From Tenodera sinensis (taxonomy: Eukaryota; Arthropoda; Insecta; Mantodea; Mantidae): 64,000 nt of DNA. The DNA lies in contig CM060962.1 in NCBI GenBank assembly GCA_030765045.1, positions 92,127,912-92,191,911 on the forward strand. The letters are read 5' to 3'. Both the position numbers and the translations under genes were made by a program. Position 1 is the first letter of the stretch. The number at the start of each line of letters is the position of its first letter. The notes under the pieces are model-generated. The model was not told where the DNA came from. It did no database searches and saw nothing but the letters and a program-made list of their open reading frames with translations. Positions 22,061 through 32,749 of the stretch are shown here, in pieces.

Positions 22061-23324
22061 TTGTTTACCTTATCAATTCACAGTCCCTGCAGATCTAAGC
22101 TACTAAATTGGACATTAAACATGTCACAAAAGAAAAGAACCAAAACGAAAGAAAAATGTAAACAAAAAAGAAAATGTTTGTCTATTTCAGTCCTAAAGAC
22201 TGAACTAACTGTAACAGAAATGTTGTATAAATACACTGATTCAAATATTTAGATTAGATGCAAAAACATTGGATTGAAAATGTAGGAAAATAAATATTCA
22301 GCATTAATTAAGGAAATTAAAGCTATTAACAGTGAAGCAACAAGATTCTAAAGTAAGAACAAATTAGAAACTAAAAACTTCACTTATCTTAGTAATGTAG
22401 CAAGTTATTTTTTCAACCACTGACTCGAGTTTCAAGTTGTCTCCAACTCATTCTCAAAACTAAAATATTCAGCATGCTTATCAATTTGTATGATACTGGC
22501 TGAGAGTCTAATAATGCTGATAACAATAGTTTCGTTATGCTCATTTCCAAATTGATGACAAAATACTTCAAACAAGGCTGGAATAGTCCCTTTAGAACAA
22601 ATAATATCCAATGATCTGAATGTCAGAGATTGTAATAATGTCTAGTTGGTGTATGTGCATGGGTTTCTTAGCATGGACATCACCAGACTGTTAGCTGTAG
22701 GCTTCAGCATGAACTGCTGGCTCAATTATTGTCACTGTGGGGATCACTGGATCAATGACAATCATATCAATATGCAGTGCACTAAATACTGTTTTCAGAT
22801 ATTCGATGAACTTCCTTATAACAGTGAATACTTTCGGCCTCAGTACATTTGCTTGTAAGAACCTGATCTTATGGTGCCAGGCATTTATAACAGTTCCCCA
22901 TAGAAGTACCCAAAATTTGACCATTGCTATCAAACTCACTATGGCATCACCTGCAAAGGACACCATTTCAGGATCTACCTGGGATAGTTCTTGTCTCTTT
23001 CTAATCAGATCAGTTGAGACCTTCAGCTCTGCTTACCCATATCTTGACAGGTATTTATTCCTAGCTCAGTGCCACACCTTTACCTTTATGAAATAGTGAC
23101 TCCTCAAATCTTACGATTCTTTTGGCAATGCAGGATCATTTCATGATTCTGAGCCCAAGGTGGTGCCAGCAAGATTCCTGTTCCTTGAATTGATAGCATG
23201 TGCTGTTAATTAAGATATAATTGGTGCATATTATGTTTCTACAGAAATGTATAAATGGAGTGAAAGGGTCCCATTTTGAGGAAAAATTCTAAGTTACTTA
23301 TATTTTGTGTCGGTGTACAGCACA
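22060..23324. other. Unassigned stretch with antisense open frames
   Basis: Between 22691 and 23096 a 91-codon minus-strand frame and a 119-codon plus-strand frame overlap. The minus frame (VIRKFIEYLKTVFSALHIDM) and the plus frame (hydrophobic, cysteine-containing) match nothing I recognise. They could be a decayed mobile element. Confidence 0.35.
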
Positions 23325-23558
23325 ATTTTTTTTTTTTTGTAATGTTTAACGCCCACTTTTACTACATGTGGTACCACAGGTAGTGACAATGATGATACAT
23401 GGGATGAAGATGGAGCACCGATGGAATAAGATGGTGGGGGAAACTGGAAAACCTGGAGAGAACCCCCTCCTGAGCCACTTTGTCCACCACAAATTCCACA
23501 AGCAATCACCTGGGCTGCTTTGGTGAGAGTCAAATGGTCTAACCACTCAGCCATGGCA
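23325..23558 (-). mobile_element. tRNA-derived SINE, family B, copy 1
   Basis: Minus-strand head gccatggctgagtggttaga (A box) at 23555 downward; a degraded B box; body ggtgctccatcttcatccc; tail ggcgttaaacattac plus an A run. The same family is at 33645-33889 and 51006-51056. Confidence 0.85.
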
Positions 23559-23579
23559 AGGCCTAGCGCATATTAAGAA

Positions 23580-24670
23580 TAGCTGTTGGACGCTGCAGAA
23601 TATCTTGAATCTATTTCTGGTTACACTAGCCAACAGTGAAAATGTTGGAAACAAAATAAAGAACAAAACTAGAATACTTGACTGGGAAAGTGAAGTTCCC
23701 GAACTCTATGAGGACAATATTTCTAAAAGATGCTTAGTACACAACAGCTCATGGTTTTTTGCTCAGTTTGTTTTGCCAATATATGAATTTGATTCACAAA
23801 AGATGTAAGTGGTAGCTCCACTTTATTCTCACAATTAGCAGCATTTGACAGTCCAAGTTTTACAGGGACATAAACAGCCTGTAGCATATGTAAATGTAAA
23901 AAGTCAACTGTGGAAGGATGGTCATCACAGCTTAAAGAAGGCATAATTCCAAAGTGCCGTTCAAGGGGGTCTTGATTGAATTTTGCTGTTAAGACGTATG
24001 CAAATCCTCTATTCCATAAATACTCGGATACTTCCAAAGTACTTTTTAAGGTGACTCTAAGAGATTCCATTGTCCTAGTTGAGCAGATATTTTCAGACAT
24101 TATGCGAAAGAGATCTTTTAGTACTCTGTGAGATTGCGAATTTTTATAGAGTGCTTTAATTGGAACTGTGGAGTTTAATGCATCTACAAAATTATTTACA
24201 TCTCTTGTGAAAAGTTATGTATTTTCGCTTCCCTTAAATTTTTCAAAATTAATTTTCCTGAAGTAGTCAATGCCATTTGCAGTGCACTTACTGAACAATT
24301 GAAAACACAGTCTCACATTCATTCTCTGAAAAGAGGTGGGGTCTATGTGGGATGAGGTCAATTTCGGGCAAACTCTAAGACCAGGAAATTTAGGAGAAGT
24401 GTCAGCTTCATAAATTTATCTATAAAAATTATATTGGATGCTCTTATTTCTATATAAGACATCCACCTTATCATGAAAATAATTTCTCATGCATTTTATT
24501 ATGTGGACGCAATCTGAAAAAGCCCATATTCTTCTTTTGTCATCAAGTGGGTGCTGGATACTACATTGTACATTTTCACATGTTGCCCCTCGTTCTATGA
24601 GTTTTCTATAATCTTCTATTGCTTTTGATGGTAAGTTATTGGATTGAAGCCTTTTTTGAGACATGGTAGG
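23580..24670 (-). pseudogene. P-element-like transposase relic, copy B
   Basis: Minus strand from 24664: MSQKRLQSNNLPSKAIEDYR, IQHPLDDKRRIWAFSDCVHI and IKCMRNYF (segment usually read FxFSDxVHIxKCIRN, before the GTP-binding insertion of P-type transposases); a frameshifted middle with NSTVPIKALYKNSQSH-like remains; then 24100-23723 with ESLRVTLKSTLEVSEYLWNR, YVLTAKFNQDPLERHFGIM and DDHPSTVDFLHLHMLQAVYV, the NQDxLExxFGxxR...DDHPT signature. The N-terminal THAP domain is absent and stops separate the parts. It is more complete than copy A at 9950-10690 but belongs to a different subfamily. Confidence 0.7.
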
Positions 24671-24712
24671 GCTTTGTTGAATGGTTTCTTTGGTTTCATA
24701 TTCATGTTCATA

Positions 24713-25266
24713 GACTCAGGTGTCTCCGTCTAGGGGATATGTGAATAGTGACCACAAGGTACCCAAGCTGAGCAGAACATAACTTCCACTTACTGGTGTT
24801 TTGCTCCTCACTGTAACTTTTCTATCTGACCTTACCTTGGTCATCTCTTGTTCTCTTCCGGCCCCGATGCTATTAGGGTTCCCGAAGGCTAGGAAGTCTT
24901 TATTTTTCCAACCTCTCCATTTCTCTAATTTCTCTATAAAATCTTAACCCCTAACATGCTGACCTGTCATGGCATGTAATACATCCTCTGATTGGTAATC
25001 AGAGGATATGGTCTGTGAATTTATTTTGATAACTCTCCCGGTCAGGTCGGTGAGACCCGTAAACCAACAACAAGTGTGGTCCTCCAGACATTCTAGGGGT
25101 TGTGAGAGAGCAATGTGACCGCCAAAACATAAAAATATAGTGCTCTCTAAAAAGCGGTTACTATTACTGCTATTGCTCTCTTCAATATCATCAGTGAAAA
25201 ATATTGGAGAGCAAGAGGATTAATGACTTCATTGTCAGAAATCCAGCATTAGCTAACAACAACAAC
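24713..25266 (+). mobile_element. Internally deleted LINE (5' leader fused to 3' end), copy 1
   Basis: About 554 bases. The first ~480 match the copy at 32202-32680 almost base for base, and from 24968 they also match the leader of the coding LINE at 35573. The last ~75 (gaaaaatattggagagcaag ... gctaacaacaacaac) match the 3' end of that LINE (39222-39290). No coding region lies between. It is therefore a short non-autonomous derivative that keeps both ends of the parent, like the RIME/ingi pairs of trypanosomes. Confidence 0.8.
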
Positions 25267-25683
25267 AGTGAAAATGTAACTGCGATTAAATATTTAATAA
25301 CTATATCAACCATGCTGATAACGAAAACGACAATAAAAAACATGAATTAGCTCTCATTTCCATGTTAAAGGGAGGTGTATTTAATTATATTTAAGTATAT
25401 GCTATTAGCATTCCTTGTCAGTGCCTTCCCATATAAGGTTCGAAGTCCTGCTGATGGTAGACAGTGAAGAAGTTTTAGGCAACAATAGCTGTGTGTATTT
25501 TGTCGCTATTTTAACCTGAGCTTGTAGCAACAAGGGGAAGGAGAAGAGGAAAGGAGGAGCAGAGCACGTTTCATTTAAGCATAGTTTCAGTCTGTAACAA
25601 CCTGTGTTCTGGTAGTATGCTGGAAGAACATGTTACTGTAGTGTAGTTAGTGTGTGTAGTGATTGTAATTCCTGTGATTCAAT

Positions 25684-27320
25684 ATGCCTTGTGAATGCGT
25701 AAACAGTACTGACAATTTTTGCTACATTTGCAGAGTACATTGAAATTGCAAAGGAGGCCAAAAATGCCATATATTAGGAAGGCATACACACAGTACCTTT
25801 GCTGTGAAATCAGGAACCAGGACAAGTGCTGGGCTTCTCATGTATATTGCACATCTTGTGTCATGAGAGATTCTCCATGGGCTTTGCTATACTCATGATC
25901 TGATGAGAACCATTAAACCATGTGAATGATTATTACTTTTGTATGACAACTCCATTTACACATGGTATTTCCAAGAGAAACTCTTCCTTGACATATCCTC
26001 AAATACTGTCAGTCAATGTGACCAATGCCTCATGGAAACAGACTGCCTGTTCCTGTCCCAACTGGCTGAGTGACAAGGGGGTCAGTGAAACTAGTGCTGC
26101 ACAATCACCTTCAAAAACCAGTTCTTCGAAAGATGCTGATTTTGTGTGTAACAATGAGTGTACAGAGATTCACAAAATAACAGTGTAAACTAAATGACCT
26201 AGTGAGAGATCTGGGATTGCCGAAAGGTAAAGCTGAACTGTTGGCATCAAGATAACAGTGGAATTGTCATGATAATACAGTAAATGCAACTGGATTCTGC
26301 AACCGCCATAAGCCATTCCTTCCATTTTTCAAAAGTGAAAAGAACTTGCTATTTTGTAGTGATGTACAGGGACTAATGGTAGCTATGGCCATTGACTATA
26401 AAAGTGATGAGTGGAAGTTGTTCGACTCCTCCAAAGTCTCAAGTGTGTGCTGCTGCAAAATGGCAACGCATTACCATCAATTCTGATTGGGTATGCACCT
26501 TACATGAAAGAAACATATGATAATATGAAACAATTGTTATTGCAATTGAAATATGACAAGTTTAAATGGCAAATTTCTGGGGATGTAAAAGTCATAGGCA
26601 TATTACTTAGGCTACAACACGGCTACACCAAATTCTGTTGCTTCCTGTGCCTCTGGGATAGCTGTGCCAAAGCTCTTCATTATAAAAAGAAAGACTGGCC
26701 TAAGCATCAATCAGTTGAACTGGAATCTCACAATGCACAAAGCTCTTGAACCTAAAAACATAATTCTCCCCTCTCTTTATGTAAAATTGGGCCTAATGAA
26801 AAACTTTGTTAAGGCCATGGACAAAACTGGGGAAGCATTTCTCTACTTGCACGAGAAATTTCTATGCCTTAGTGAGGCAAAAATAAACGACAGGATTTTC
26901 GTGGGTCCCCAGATATACAAACTGTACAAAGATGAGCATTTCACCACCATCCAGACAGGTGATGAAAAGTTAGCTTAGGATGCTTTTGTTCAAGTGCCAA
27001 CAAATTTTCTAGGAAATAAGAGGACAGAAAACTATAAGGATCTAATGGCAAATGTTCTGCACTGCTACAATAGACCAGAGAGCAACATGTCCTTAAAGTT
27101 ACAATTCTTAGATTCCTACATGGATTTCCTTCCTAACAGCTGTGGTGCTGTAAGCAACAAACATAAGGAACACTTCCAACAGCAAATTTTGGATGTGGAA
27201 ATGAGCTATCACGGAAAGAGTAGTGCATCAATGTTAGCTGATTACTGCTGGACACTAATCAGGGGATCACCAGCAAAAGCCTACAAACGCCGGGCAAAGC
27301 GGTTGCACCTTCAGTGACCT
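25684..27320 (+). pseudogene. Decayed arthropod mobile-element protein of unknown class
   Basis: Plus strand, with frameshifts: MPCECVNSTDNFCYIC start (25684); MNDYYFCMTTPFTHGISKRN (25922); LNDLVRDLGLPKGKAELLAS (26190), a short SAP-like helix pair; SEKNLLFCSDVQGLMVAMAI (26330); VLLQNGNALPSILIGYAPYM and IGILLRLQHGYTKFCCFLCL WDS (26440-26660); ILPSLYVKLGLMKNFVKAMD (26760); FVGPQIYKLYKDEHF; and MSLKLQFLDSYMDFLPNSCG with MLADYCWTLIRGSP ending at 27317. I recall intronless multi-copy insect proteins with these blocks (KLGLMKNFVKAL, FCCFLCLWDSR), but I do not know an established transposon superfamily for them. It was probably about 540 residues when intact. Confidence 0.6.
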
Positions 27321-27671
27321 TCCTCAGAGGGATAATACAAAGGTAAATGCATAAGTTTATGTAGGCAATAAGGTATAACATTTTCATTATCAGCACACCC
27401 GCAAACATAAAGATTAGCTGTTTTCATGCCAGTTACAGAAAAAAAGTAAAATTTTGTTGGCTAATGTTAGCAAAGCTGTGTCATTTAAACATTTAATGGA
27501 CACTGAATGTTAAGGAGTCATCAAAAACAAAAGCACATTTCCAGCTAGGACATACATAAAAATGTCAAATATTTAGTGTTTTGTGTACTTACAGGAGTGG
27601 ATCTGAAGCCAGAAAAACTTAACTGATTTTTTAAGCTTTCCACCCATTTTCTGATTTCAAAAACTATTTTA
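27320..27671. other. Unassigned spacer
   Basis: AT-rich; may include the terminus of the preceding element. No terminal repeat was recognised. Confidence 0.4.
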
Positions 27672-28270
27672 TCATTGGCTATAACACAAACATTTTATGG
27701 CTTCCTCCAGCCATATGGATGAAATATGACCATCTATCATGATTGGTATTTCTCCTAGAGCTACATTTAAAATATAAATACACTTTACTTTGAAGATATT
27801 AGTATTTAAACCAATTTCATTAAATCTATTACTTCTTATATGTGCAGAAGTAGATGCAACATTTCTTGCTACTAGAGCAGAGTTGTCTGCAAAGTGCATT
27901 ACCGCTAAATTTGGCAAACCTAAAACCATACCCAAAGCACATTATCACTAAATTTTGCAAACCTAAAACCATACCCAAAGCACATTACCGCTAAATTTGA
28001 CAAACCTAAAACCACACCCAAAGCACATTACTGCTAAACTTGGCAAACTTAAAATCATACCCAAGCCTTGTTCTTCGCATATCTCTGAAGTATTAAGGTC
28101 TTCAAGAAATGATTTGTTCCTGAACTATATAATGGAGAGAAGGGAAGTCTTGCTTTAATCCATGCAGAATAGTAATCAGTTTCAATGTGCAATTGCTGAC
28201 TCAAATTTCAGCTTAATGTCCCTCTTGCTATTGTATTATAAGTTTGGATAATTTTGGTGACACTGTTTGA
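27672..28270 (-). pseudogene. LINE reverse transcriptase fragment
   Basis: The minus strand reads a degraded PFSPLLYSSGTNHF (the usual GCPLSPLLFNLYLEDL) near 28150. After a minisatellite comes LGLPNLAVMHFADNSALVAR (catalytic FADD changed to FADN) and NEIGLNTNIFKVKCI, the segment after the catalytic motif (usually GLKINxSKTK). The remainder at 27750-27672 ends in a stop. An RTE- or R1-type origin is possible. Confidence 0.55.
27891..28063. repeat. 43-base minisatellite, four units, within the RT relic
   Basis: Units start at 27891, 27934, 27977 and 28020 (aaagcacattaccgctaaat...), with a few mismatches each. The unit derives from the codons just before the FADN motif. At 43 bases it shifts the frame with each copy. 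Confidence 0.95.
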
Positions 28271-28349
28271 TGGAGCAGAGTTTTGCAGAAACGGTCATGT
28301 GCAAAACTGCCAAATTTTAAAATCAAAACATATCACTCATTAAAAATTA

Positions 28350-28770
28350 CAGTTTTGTGGGCAGCAGCATGACATGGTGTATTTCTCAGAAATTGACTTG
28401 TTTTGGCCCAAAGTGATATTTAGGCTTTTCAAGCACTTTGTTTTAAGTTATCCCAGAGATAGAAATTGCTGGGGATTAGGTCAAGGGACTTAAGAGGGCC
28501 ACAAATTCCTATTAATAATTCTCTCCTGAAACACACTTTCAATTGTTCTAATCAAATACTGGCCGAATGAGCTGTTGCAGAGTAGTATTGAAAAATGGCA
28601 AAATCACGCTTCCTGTCTGTCAATTCTCTAAAAAAAGGGGGGGGCAAAATTCTATTCATGTACGTACGGGCATCAACTGTTGACTCAAAAAAGATTCGTC
28701 CTATAACTCAGAACCTAACATTGTTCATTAAGTACCCCTTAATACAAAAAAATTGGTGTATGGTGCACCA
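28350..28770 (-). pseudogene. Tc1/mariner-type transposase fragment
   Basis: The minus strand, in alternating frames, reads VIGRIFFESTVDARTYMNRI, DFAIFQYYSATAHSAS, EIINRNLWP and then a DLIPSNFYLWDNLKQS-like run. These are the blocks GIIGPxFFExTVNxExY, FQQDxAxxHxA and LWPPRSPDLxPxDFxLW of insect DD34D/DD37D transposases. Frame changes are frequent. Confidence 0.65.
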
Positions 28771-28789
28771 TTAGCAGAGAAAGTTCCTC

Positions 28790-29090
28790 AGAGCTCCAAT
28801 AAGCGATTTCTATCACTGGAATAATTTAAACAAAGTGTACAAGACAAAACCACATACCCTGGAAAAACTAAAACAAAATATCTTCCAATAAATAGGCAGC
28901 ATTTCTCAACATGAACTATGGTGAGTGATGGATGGTTTCCTAAAGATGTCAAAAATGTATGGACAACAGTGGCCATTTTCAGCATCTTTCATAAAGTTGG
29001 TAAGTAAAGCCTTCAAAAATGTTGTATGGTTTCATCCCTATCTTTCTATGATAGCGGCAGACAAGCGCCAAGGATGCAGAGAGGCAAAAC
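28790..29090 (+). pseudogene. Tc1/mariner-type transposase C-terminal fragment
   Basis: The plus strand reads HWNNLNKVYKTKPHTLEKLK, QNIFQ, IGSISQHELW, VMDGFLK and KMYGQQWPFSASF. It closely resembles the C-terminus of the element at 46601-48008 (LHTLEELK, VMDSFLKRCPKCMDNDG). It is in opposite orientation to the adjacent fragment at 28350-28770, so two insertions or an inversion occurred. Confidence 0.6.
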
Positions 29091-29115
29091 ATTGTGTATC
29101 CAGTTTTTAAGTTTA

Positions 29116-29890
29116 TCATTCTCCCGGTATTTTCCCTTCTACAACCTTGGCATTTTTACACAGAGTACAAAATCCACCATTTTTTATTTTTTTTGAACAA
29201 ATCTTTAAATTTCTGTTTAATAGCTTCCACTTTTGTATCTTTGAATTAATTTTTTCCTCAATGTGCACTTCATTAACTGTCTCTATTAACAAACTGGTTG
29301 ATGTTTCTAATTTTTTGATAGAGCAAAACAAAAAACTCAAATTTGCAGATATGTGGGACAATTCAATTTTAGTGTACTGTCGTTCAGTGAATTCTGAAGA
29401 ATGTCAATTGAAGCACCATCCTTATTTAGTTCACCAATCACCGATTTAACATTTTCAAAATTGTTTGCATAATATACAACTGCTTCCACCCATGTCCCTC
29501 AATGGGTAATTCTAGGTCTAGGTGGGGGTGCAAAATCTGCACTCTTGGCTCTGAACAAATCAATTTGTCCTCTTCATGATACAATACAGTGTCTGATCAC
29601 ATATTCTGTATAAACCATGTACTATACAAGTTACGTATATCACAAGTAGGGAACTTACAGAAAGGTGTTTCGCTGTCTTCATATATGGAGCAGCATCGAT
29701 AAGTAAGAGTAAAACATTATCAAATTTCACCCCATTTGGCCATAGGTGCAGAGATTCATTGAATAAGCGAGCTATTCTTACACAATTCAATGCTAATATT
29801 TCTCAACATCAAAGAAAACAGCTTGGAAGCTAGCTCATTTTCTAGCACACCTACCACAGCATTTTCCACTTCCTACTGCTGGAATTTGGT
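29116..29890 (-). pseudogene. CGGBP1-like hAT transposase fragment
   Basis: Minus strand: VVGVLENELASKLFSL near 29880, MNCVRIARLFNESLHLWPNG and VKFDNVLLLLIDAAPYM at 29790-29660, VTCIVHGLYRICD, then PPPRPRITH-GTWVEAVVYYA near 29510, ISANLSFLFCSIKKLETSTS and IETVNEVHIEEKINSKIQKW at 29361-29116. These are the central and C-terminal blocks of the family seen at 2-538 and 13440-14860. Stops and frameshifts separate them; the N-terminus and the dimerisation end are missing. Confidence 0.7.
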
Positions 29891-30059
29891 GATTCATCCC
29901 ACATTTTTGACAATAGAATTCTTCCATCATTTGTAAGGAGCCACTAAATTTAGCAACATATTGTTGCAAACAAGAGCTAACACTTTACTTTCGGTATATA
30001 TTGCCTATCATTTCACTTAAGACACTGTACTGTATAAATGCTCAACAATGATTGAAGAC

Positions 30060-30480
30060 TATTATATACACCATTGCACAAAAACATGAGTCATGTCTGG
30101 AATGCACACGTACACACACATATGTACATACACTCATGGAAAAAAAAGATTAATCATGTCTGGAATGCATACCTACATTATATACGTGTCTAAATACGCA
30201 CAGACATACATTCACACATAAATGACAGTCAGACATACCTATTTGTTGAAAACTAAGTTATTTGGTACTCGCAGAGTTGTTCTCTGCCATTAAAGTAGCC
30301 TGGCATTCCAGACATGACTCATTTATTTTTGTCCACAGGGATACATACACACATACATGACAGACAGACATACCCACTTGTTGAAAACTGCAAATTATTT
30401 GGTACACTTTGCCGTTAAGGTAGCCTGGCATTCCAGGCAACTCTTTTTTTTCTTCTTTCTTTTGTCCACAGGTGTACATT
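30060..30480. repeat. Complex direct and inverted repeats of unknown origin
   Basis: A module ending in tggcattccagacatgactc (30301-30320) recurs changed at 30424, with the shared upstream cttgttgaaaact and ttatttggtac blocks. Inverted versions (gagtcatgtctggaatgcac at 30087, and 30151) lie to the left. CA-rich linkers separate them. It looks like a nested foldback-type or duplicated miniature element. Confidence 0.6.
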
Positions 30481-31897
30481 GTACACATAGACCACGTTCA
30501 CGAAAAGGAAACAGCATTGATCCATACATTATCTAAATCGGCAAAACTCCATTGGGGCTTGGGAAGCAAGGCACTTCATACCATATACAATGGAGCAATA
30601 GAACCTATTTTAACTTATGGTTCGCCAGTATGGGGAGACTCTCTATAGAAACAAAATAACCTCAAGCTTCAGAGAGTCCAACAGCTCTTCTACATTAAAC
30701 AAGCAAAGACATATACGACCATTTCCTATGATGCTTCTTTTGTCATAGCTGGAAATCAACCCATCGACATCACTATTGCCGGTAAAATACAAGAGTACAA
30801 GTCAAGGAGGGGACCATGACATACCAATAGATTTAACAATATGGCGCCATCCAGCAGGAAAGGTATACATTTAAGGACCAGAGAAAAATGCACAATATGA
30901 CATAACTGCCTTTACTGATGGCAGCAAAACAGAAAACAAGATTGGATCCATTGCTGTAATATATAGAGGAGACACAATCCTAAGAGAGCTAAAATACAGA
31001 TTAGATCCAAGGTGCTCTAATAAGCTGAGCAAATGGCAATTCTTTAAGTTCTCCAAGAAATCCATACTCTACAGGATAGAAGTATCACTATAGTAATATT
31101 TACAGACAGTAAAATAGCAGTTTCCTTATTAAACAACAATTCAAAGCACAATACGATAATAGACAGTATTCTGAAGACAATTCACAATTTAGAACTGTGC
31201 ACCACTGGAAAATATATTTCAGCTTGGCGAAAGCTCACATAGGAATAACTGGCAATGAGCTAGCTGACACACTCGCTAACCAAGCTGCTTAAGATGAACG
31301 CCTGGAAATCTACAACAGAATCCCCAAATCAACAACCAAAAGTGAAATCAAAGAGCTAGGTTTGGCAGAGTGGCAGAGAAGATTGAATAACACAACTAAA
31401 GGACTAGTGAGTAAATCCTTTTTTCCATCAGTCAGGACAAGACTCAAGCTGCCCTTATCAAATACACCAGAATTCACAGCAGTAGTTACAGGCCATGGGA
31501 AAACAAACGCATATCTCCATCGATTCCATATAATAGATGATCCATCATGTACATGCAGAAGAGCAGCACAATCAGTGAATCATCTAATCTATGAGTGTCA
31601 GCACAAAAAGCAACAAAAGACAGAGTTATTAAAGCCATAAATAATAACAGCAGTAACTACTGGCCAGTGACCCCTCAAGAACTTGTAACAAAACATTTAA
31701 GAGCATTCAAGAGATTTGTACATACCATATCATTGTAAACATCCCATTAGTAAGACCATTAATGTAATCGAAATACTTATGCTAATTTTGTAACTCTGTA
31801 GTTCATTATACTTGTAAACTCTGTAAAAGACGCATGTAATATTATGCTTTGTAATGGGGCATGCTGATAAGAAAGTACTGTTATAAAAAAAAAAAAA
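30480..31897 (+). pseudogene. R1-type LINE, 5'-truncated: RNase H and C-terminal domain
   Basis: Plus strand: LHWGLGKQALHTIYNGAIEP and ILTYGSPVWGDSL (post-RT thumb, 30545); ITAFTDGSKTENKIGSIAVI (RNase H first Asp, 30900); VIFTDSKIAVSLLNNN (second Asp, 31093); AHIGITGNELADTLANQAA (His and Asp, 31230); then LAEWQRRLNNTTKGLVSK, FFPSVRTRLKLPLSNTPEFT, AVVTGHGKTNAYLHRFHI and CTCRRAAQSVNHLIYEC, the C-terminal CCHC region of R1-like LINEs. A 3' untranslated tail ends in an A run at about 31883-31896. Stops and frameshifts inactivate it. Confidence 0.75.
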
Positions 31898-32039
31898 ACA
31901 CACATGCACGTGCACCTTTTTCTAAAACAGCTTTTTTTTTTTATTCAGGGGGTGTCAAAACATATTTCTGGTGAAATCTCAAATTCGATTTTTTGGATGG
32001 AATACAATACTTCCTCTACCTACCAGTAGAGAAAGTAAA

Positions 32040-32204
32040 CAGAAGATGTTTTGGCAGTTTATATTGAACTTCACACAGCATATGGAGAAACACATTATTA
32101 TCAAAACTTCGAGTTCAAAGCAACATGCTCAATTGGGTTAAAGATTTCACATCCCAAAGATTCATTGCTACTAGATACCATAATGTACAATCAATTAATG
32201 TGAC
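32040..32204 (+). pseudogene. LINE reverse transcriptase fragment upstream of the deleted LINE
   Basis: The plus strand reads WRNTLLSKLRVQSNMLNWVK and DFTSQRFIATRYHNVQ, then VTQG. This aligns with the RT of the LINE at 37400-37550 (MFSWLCHFLTQRFIATRYGR). It stops exactly where the deleted LINE copy 2 begins, within the VxQGLPQG motif. Confidence 0.6.
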
Positions 32205-32748
32205 TCAGGGGTCTCCGTCTAGGGGATATGTGAATAGCGACCACAAGGTACCCAAGCTGAGCAGAACATTACTTCCACTTACTGGTGTTTTGCTCCTCAC
32301 TGTAACTTTTCTATCTGACCTTACCTTGGTCATCTCTTGTTCTCTTCCGACCCCGATGCTATTAGGGTTCCCGAAGGCTAGGAAGTCTTTATTTTTCCAA
32401 CCTCTCCATTTCTCTAATTTCTCTATAAAATCTTAACCCCTAACATGCTGACCTGTCATGGCATGTAATACATCCTCTGATTGGTAATCAGAGGATATGG
32501 TCTGTGAATTTATTTTGATAACTCTCCCGGTCAGGTCGGTGAGACCCGTAAACCAACAAGTGTGGTCCTCCAGACATTCTGGGGGTTGTGAGAGAGCAAT
32601 GTGACCGCCAAAACATAAAAATATGGTGCTCTCTAAAAAGCGGTTACTACACTGCTATTGCTCTCTTCAATATCATCAGTAAAAAATATTGGAGAGCAAG
32701 AGGATTAATGACTTCATTGTCAGAAATCCAGCATTAACTAACAACAAC
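32202..32748 (+). mobile_element. Internally deleted LINE (5' leader fused to 3' end), copy 2
   Basis: Same structure as 24713-25266, with very few differences by eye: a (caa) unit missing near 32558, a tat triplet missing near 32650 and scattered substitutions. It ends in (AAC)n at 32740-32748. It is inserted next to, or recombined with, an RT fragment of a related LINE. Confidence 0.8.
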
Positions 32749-32749
32749 A

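Noticed and set aside
24713..25266. Long terminal repeat pair with 32202-32748
   Set aside because: Same-strand near-identical copies 7 kb apart could suggest LTRs, but they lack TG...CA ends, carry a LINE 3' end and tail, and nothing between them is a coherent LTR element.
27891..28063. CRISPR-like regular repeat
   Set aside because: Contiguous 43-base tandem units without unique spacers, in a eukaryotic setting.
28350..29090. One mariner with inverted ends
   Set aside because: The two halves are coding fragments in opposite orientation with no inverted termini; treated as separate relics.
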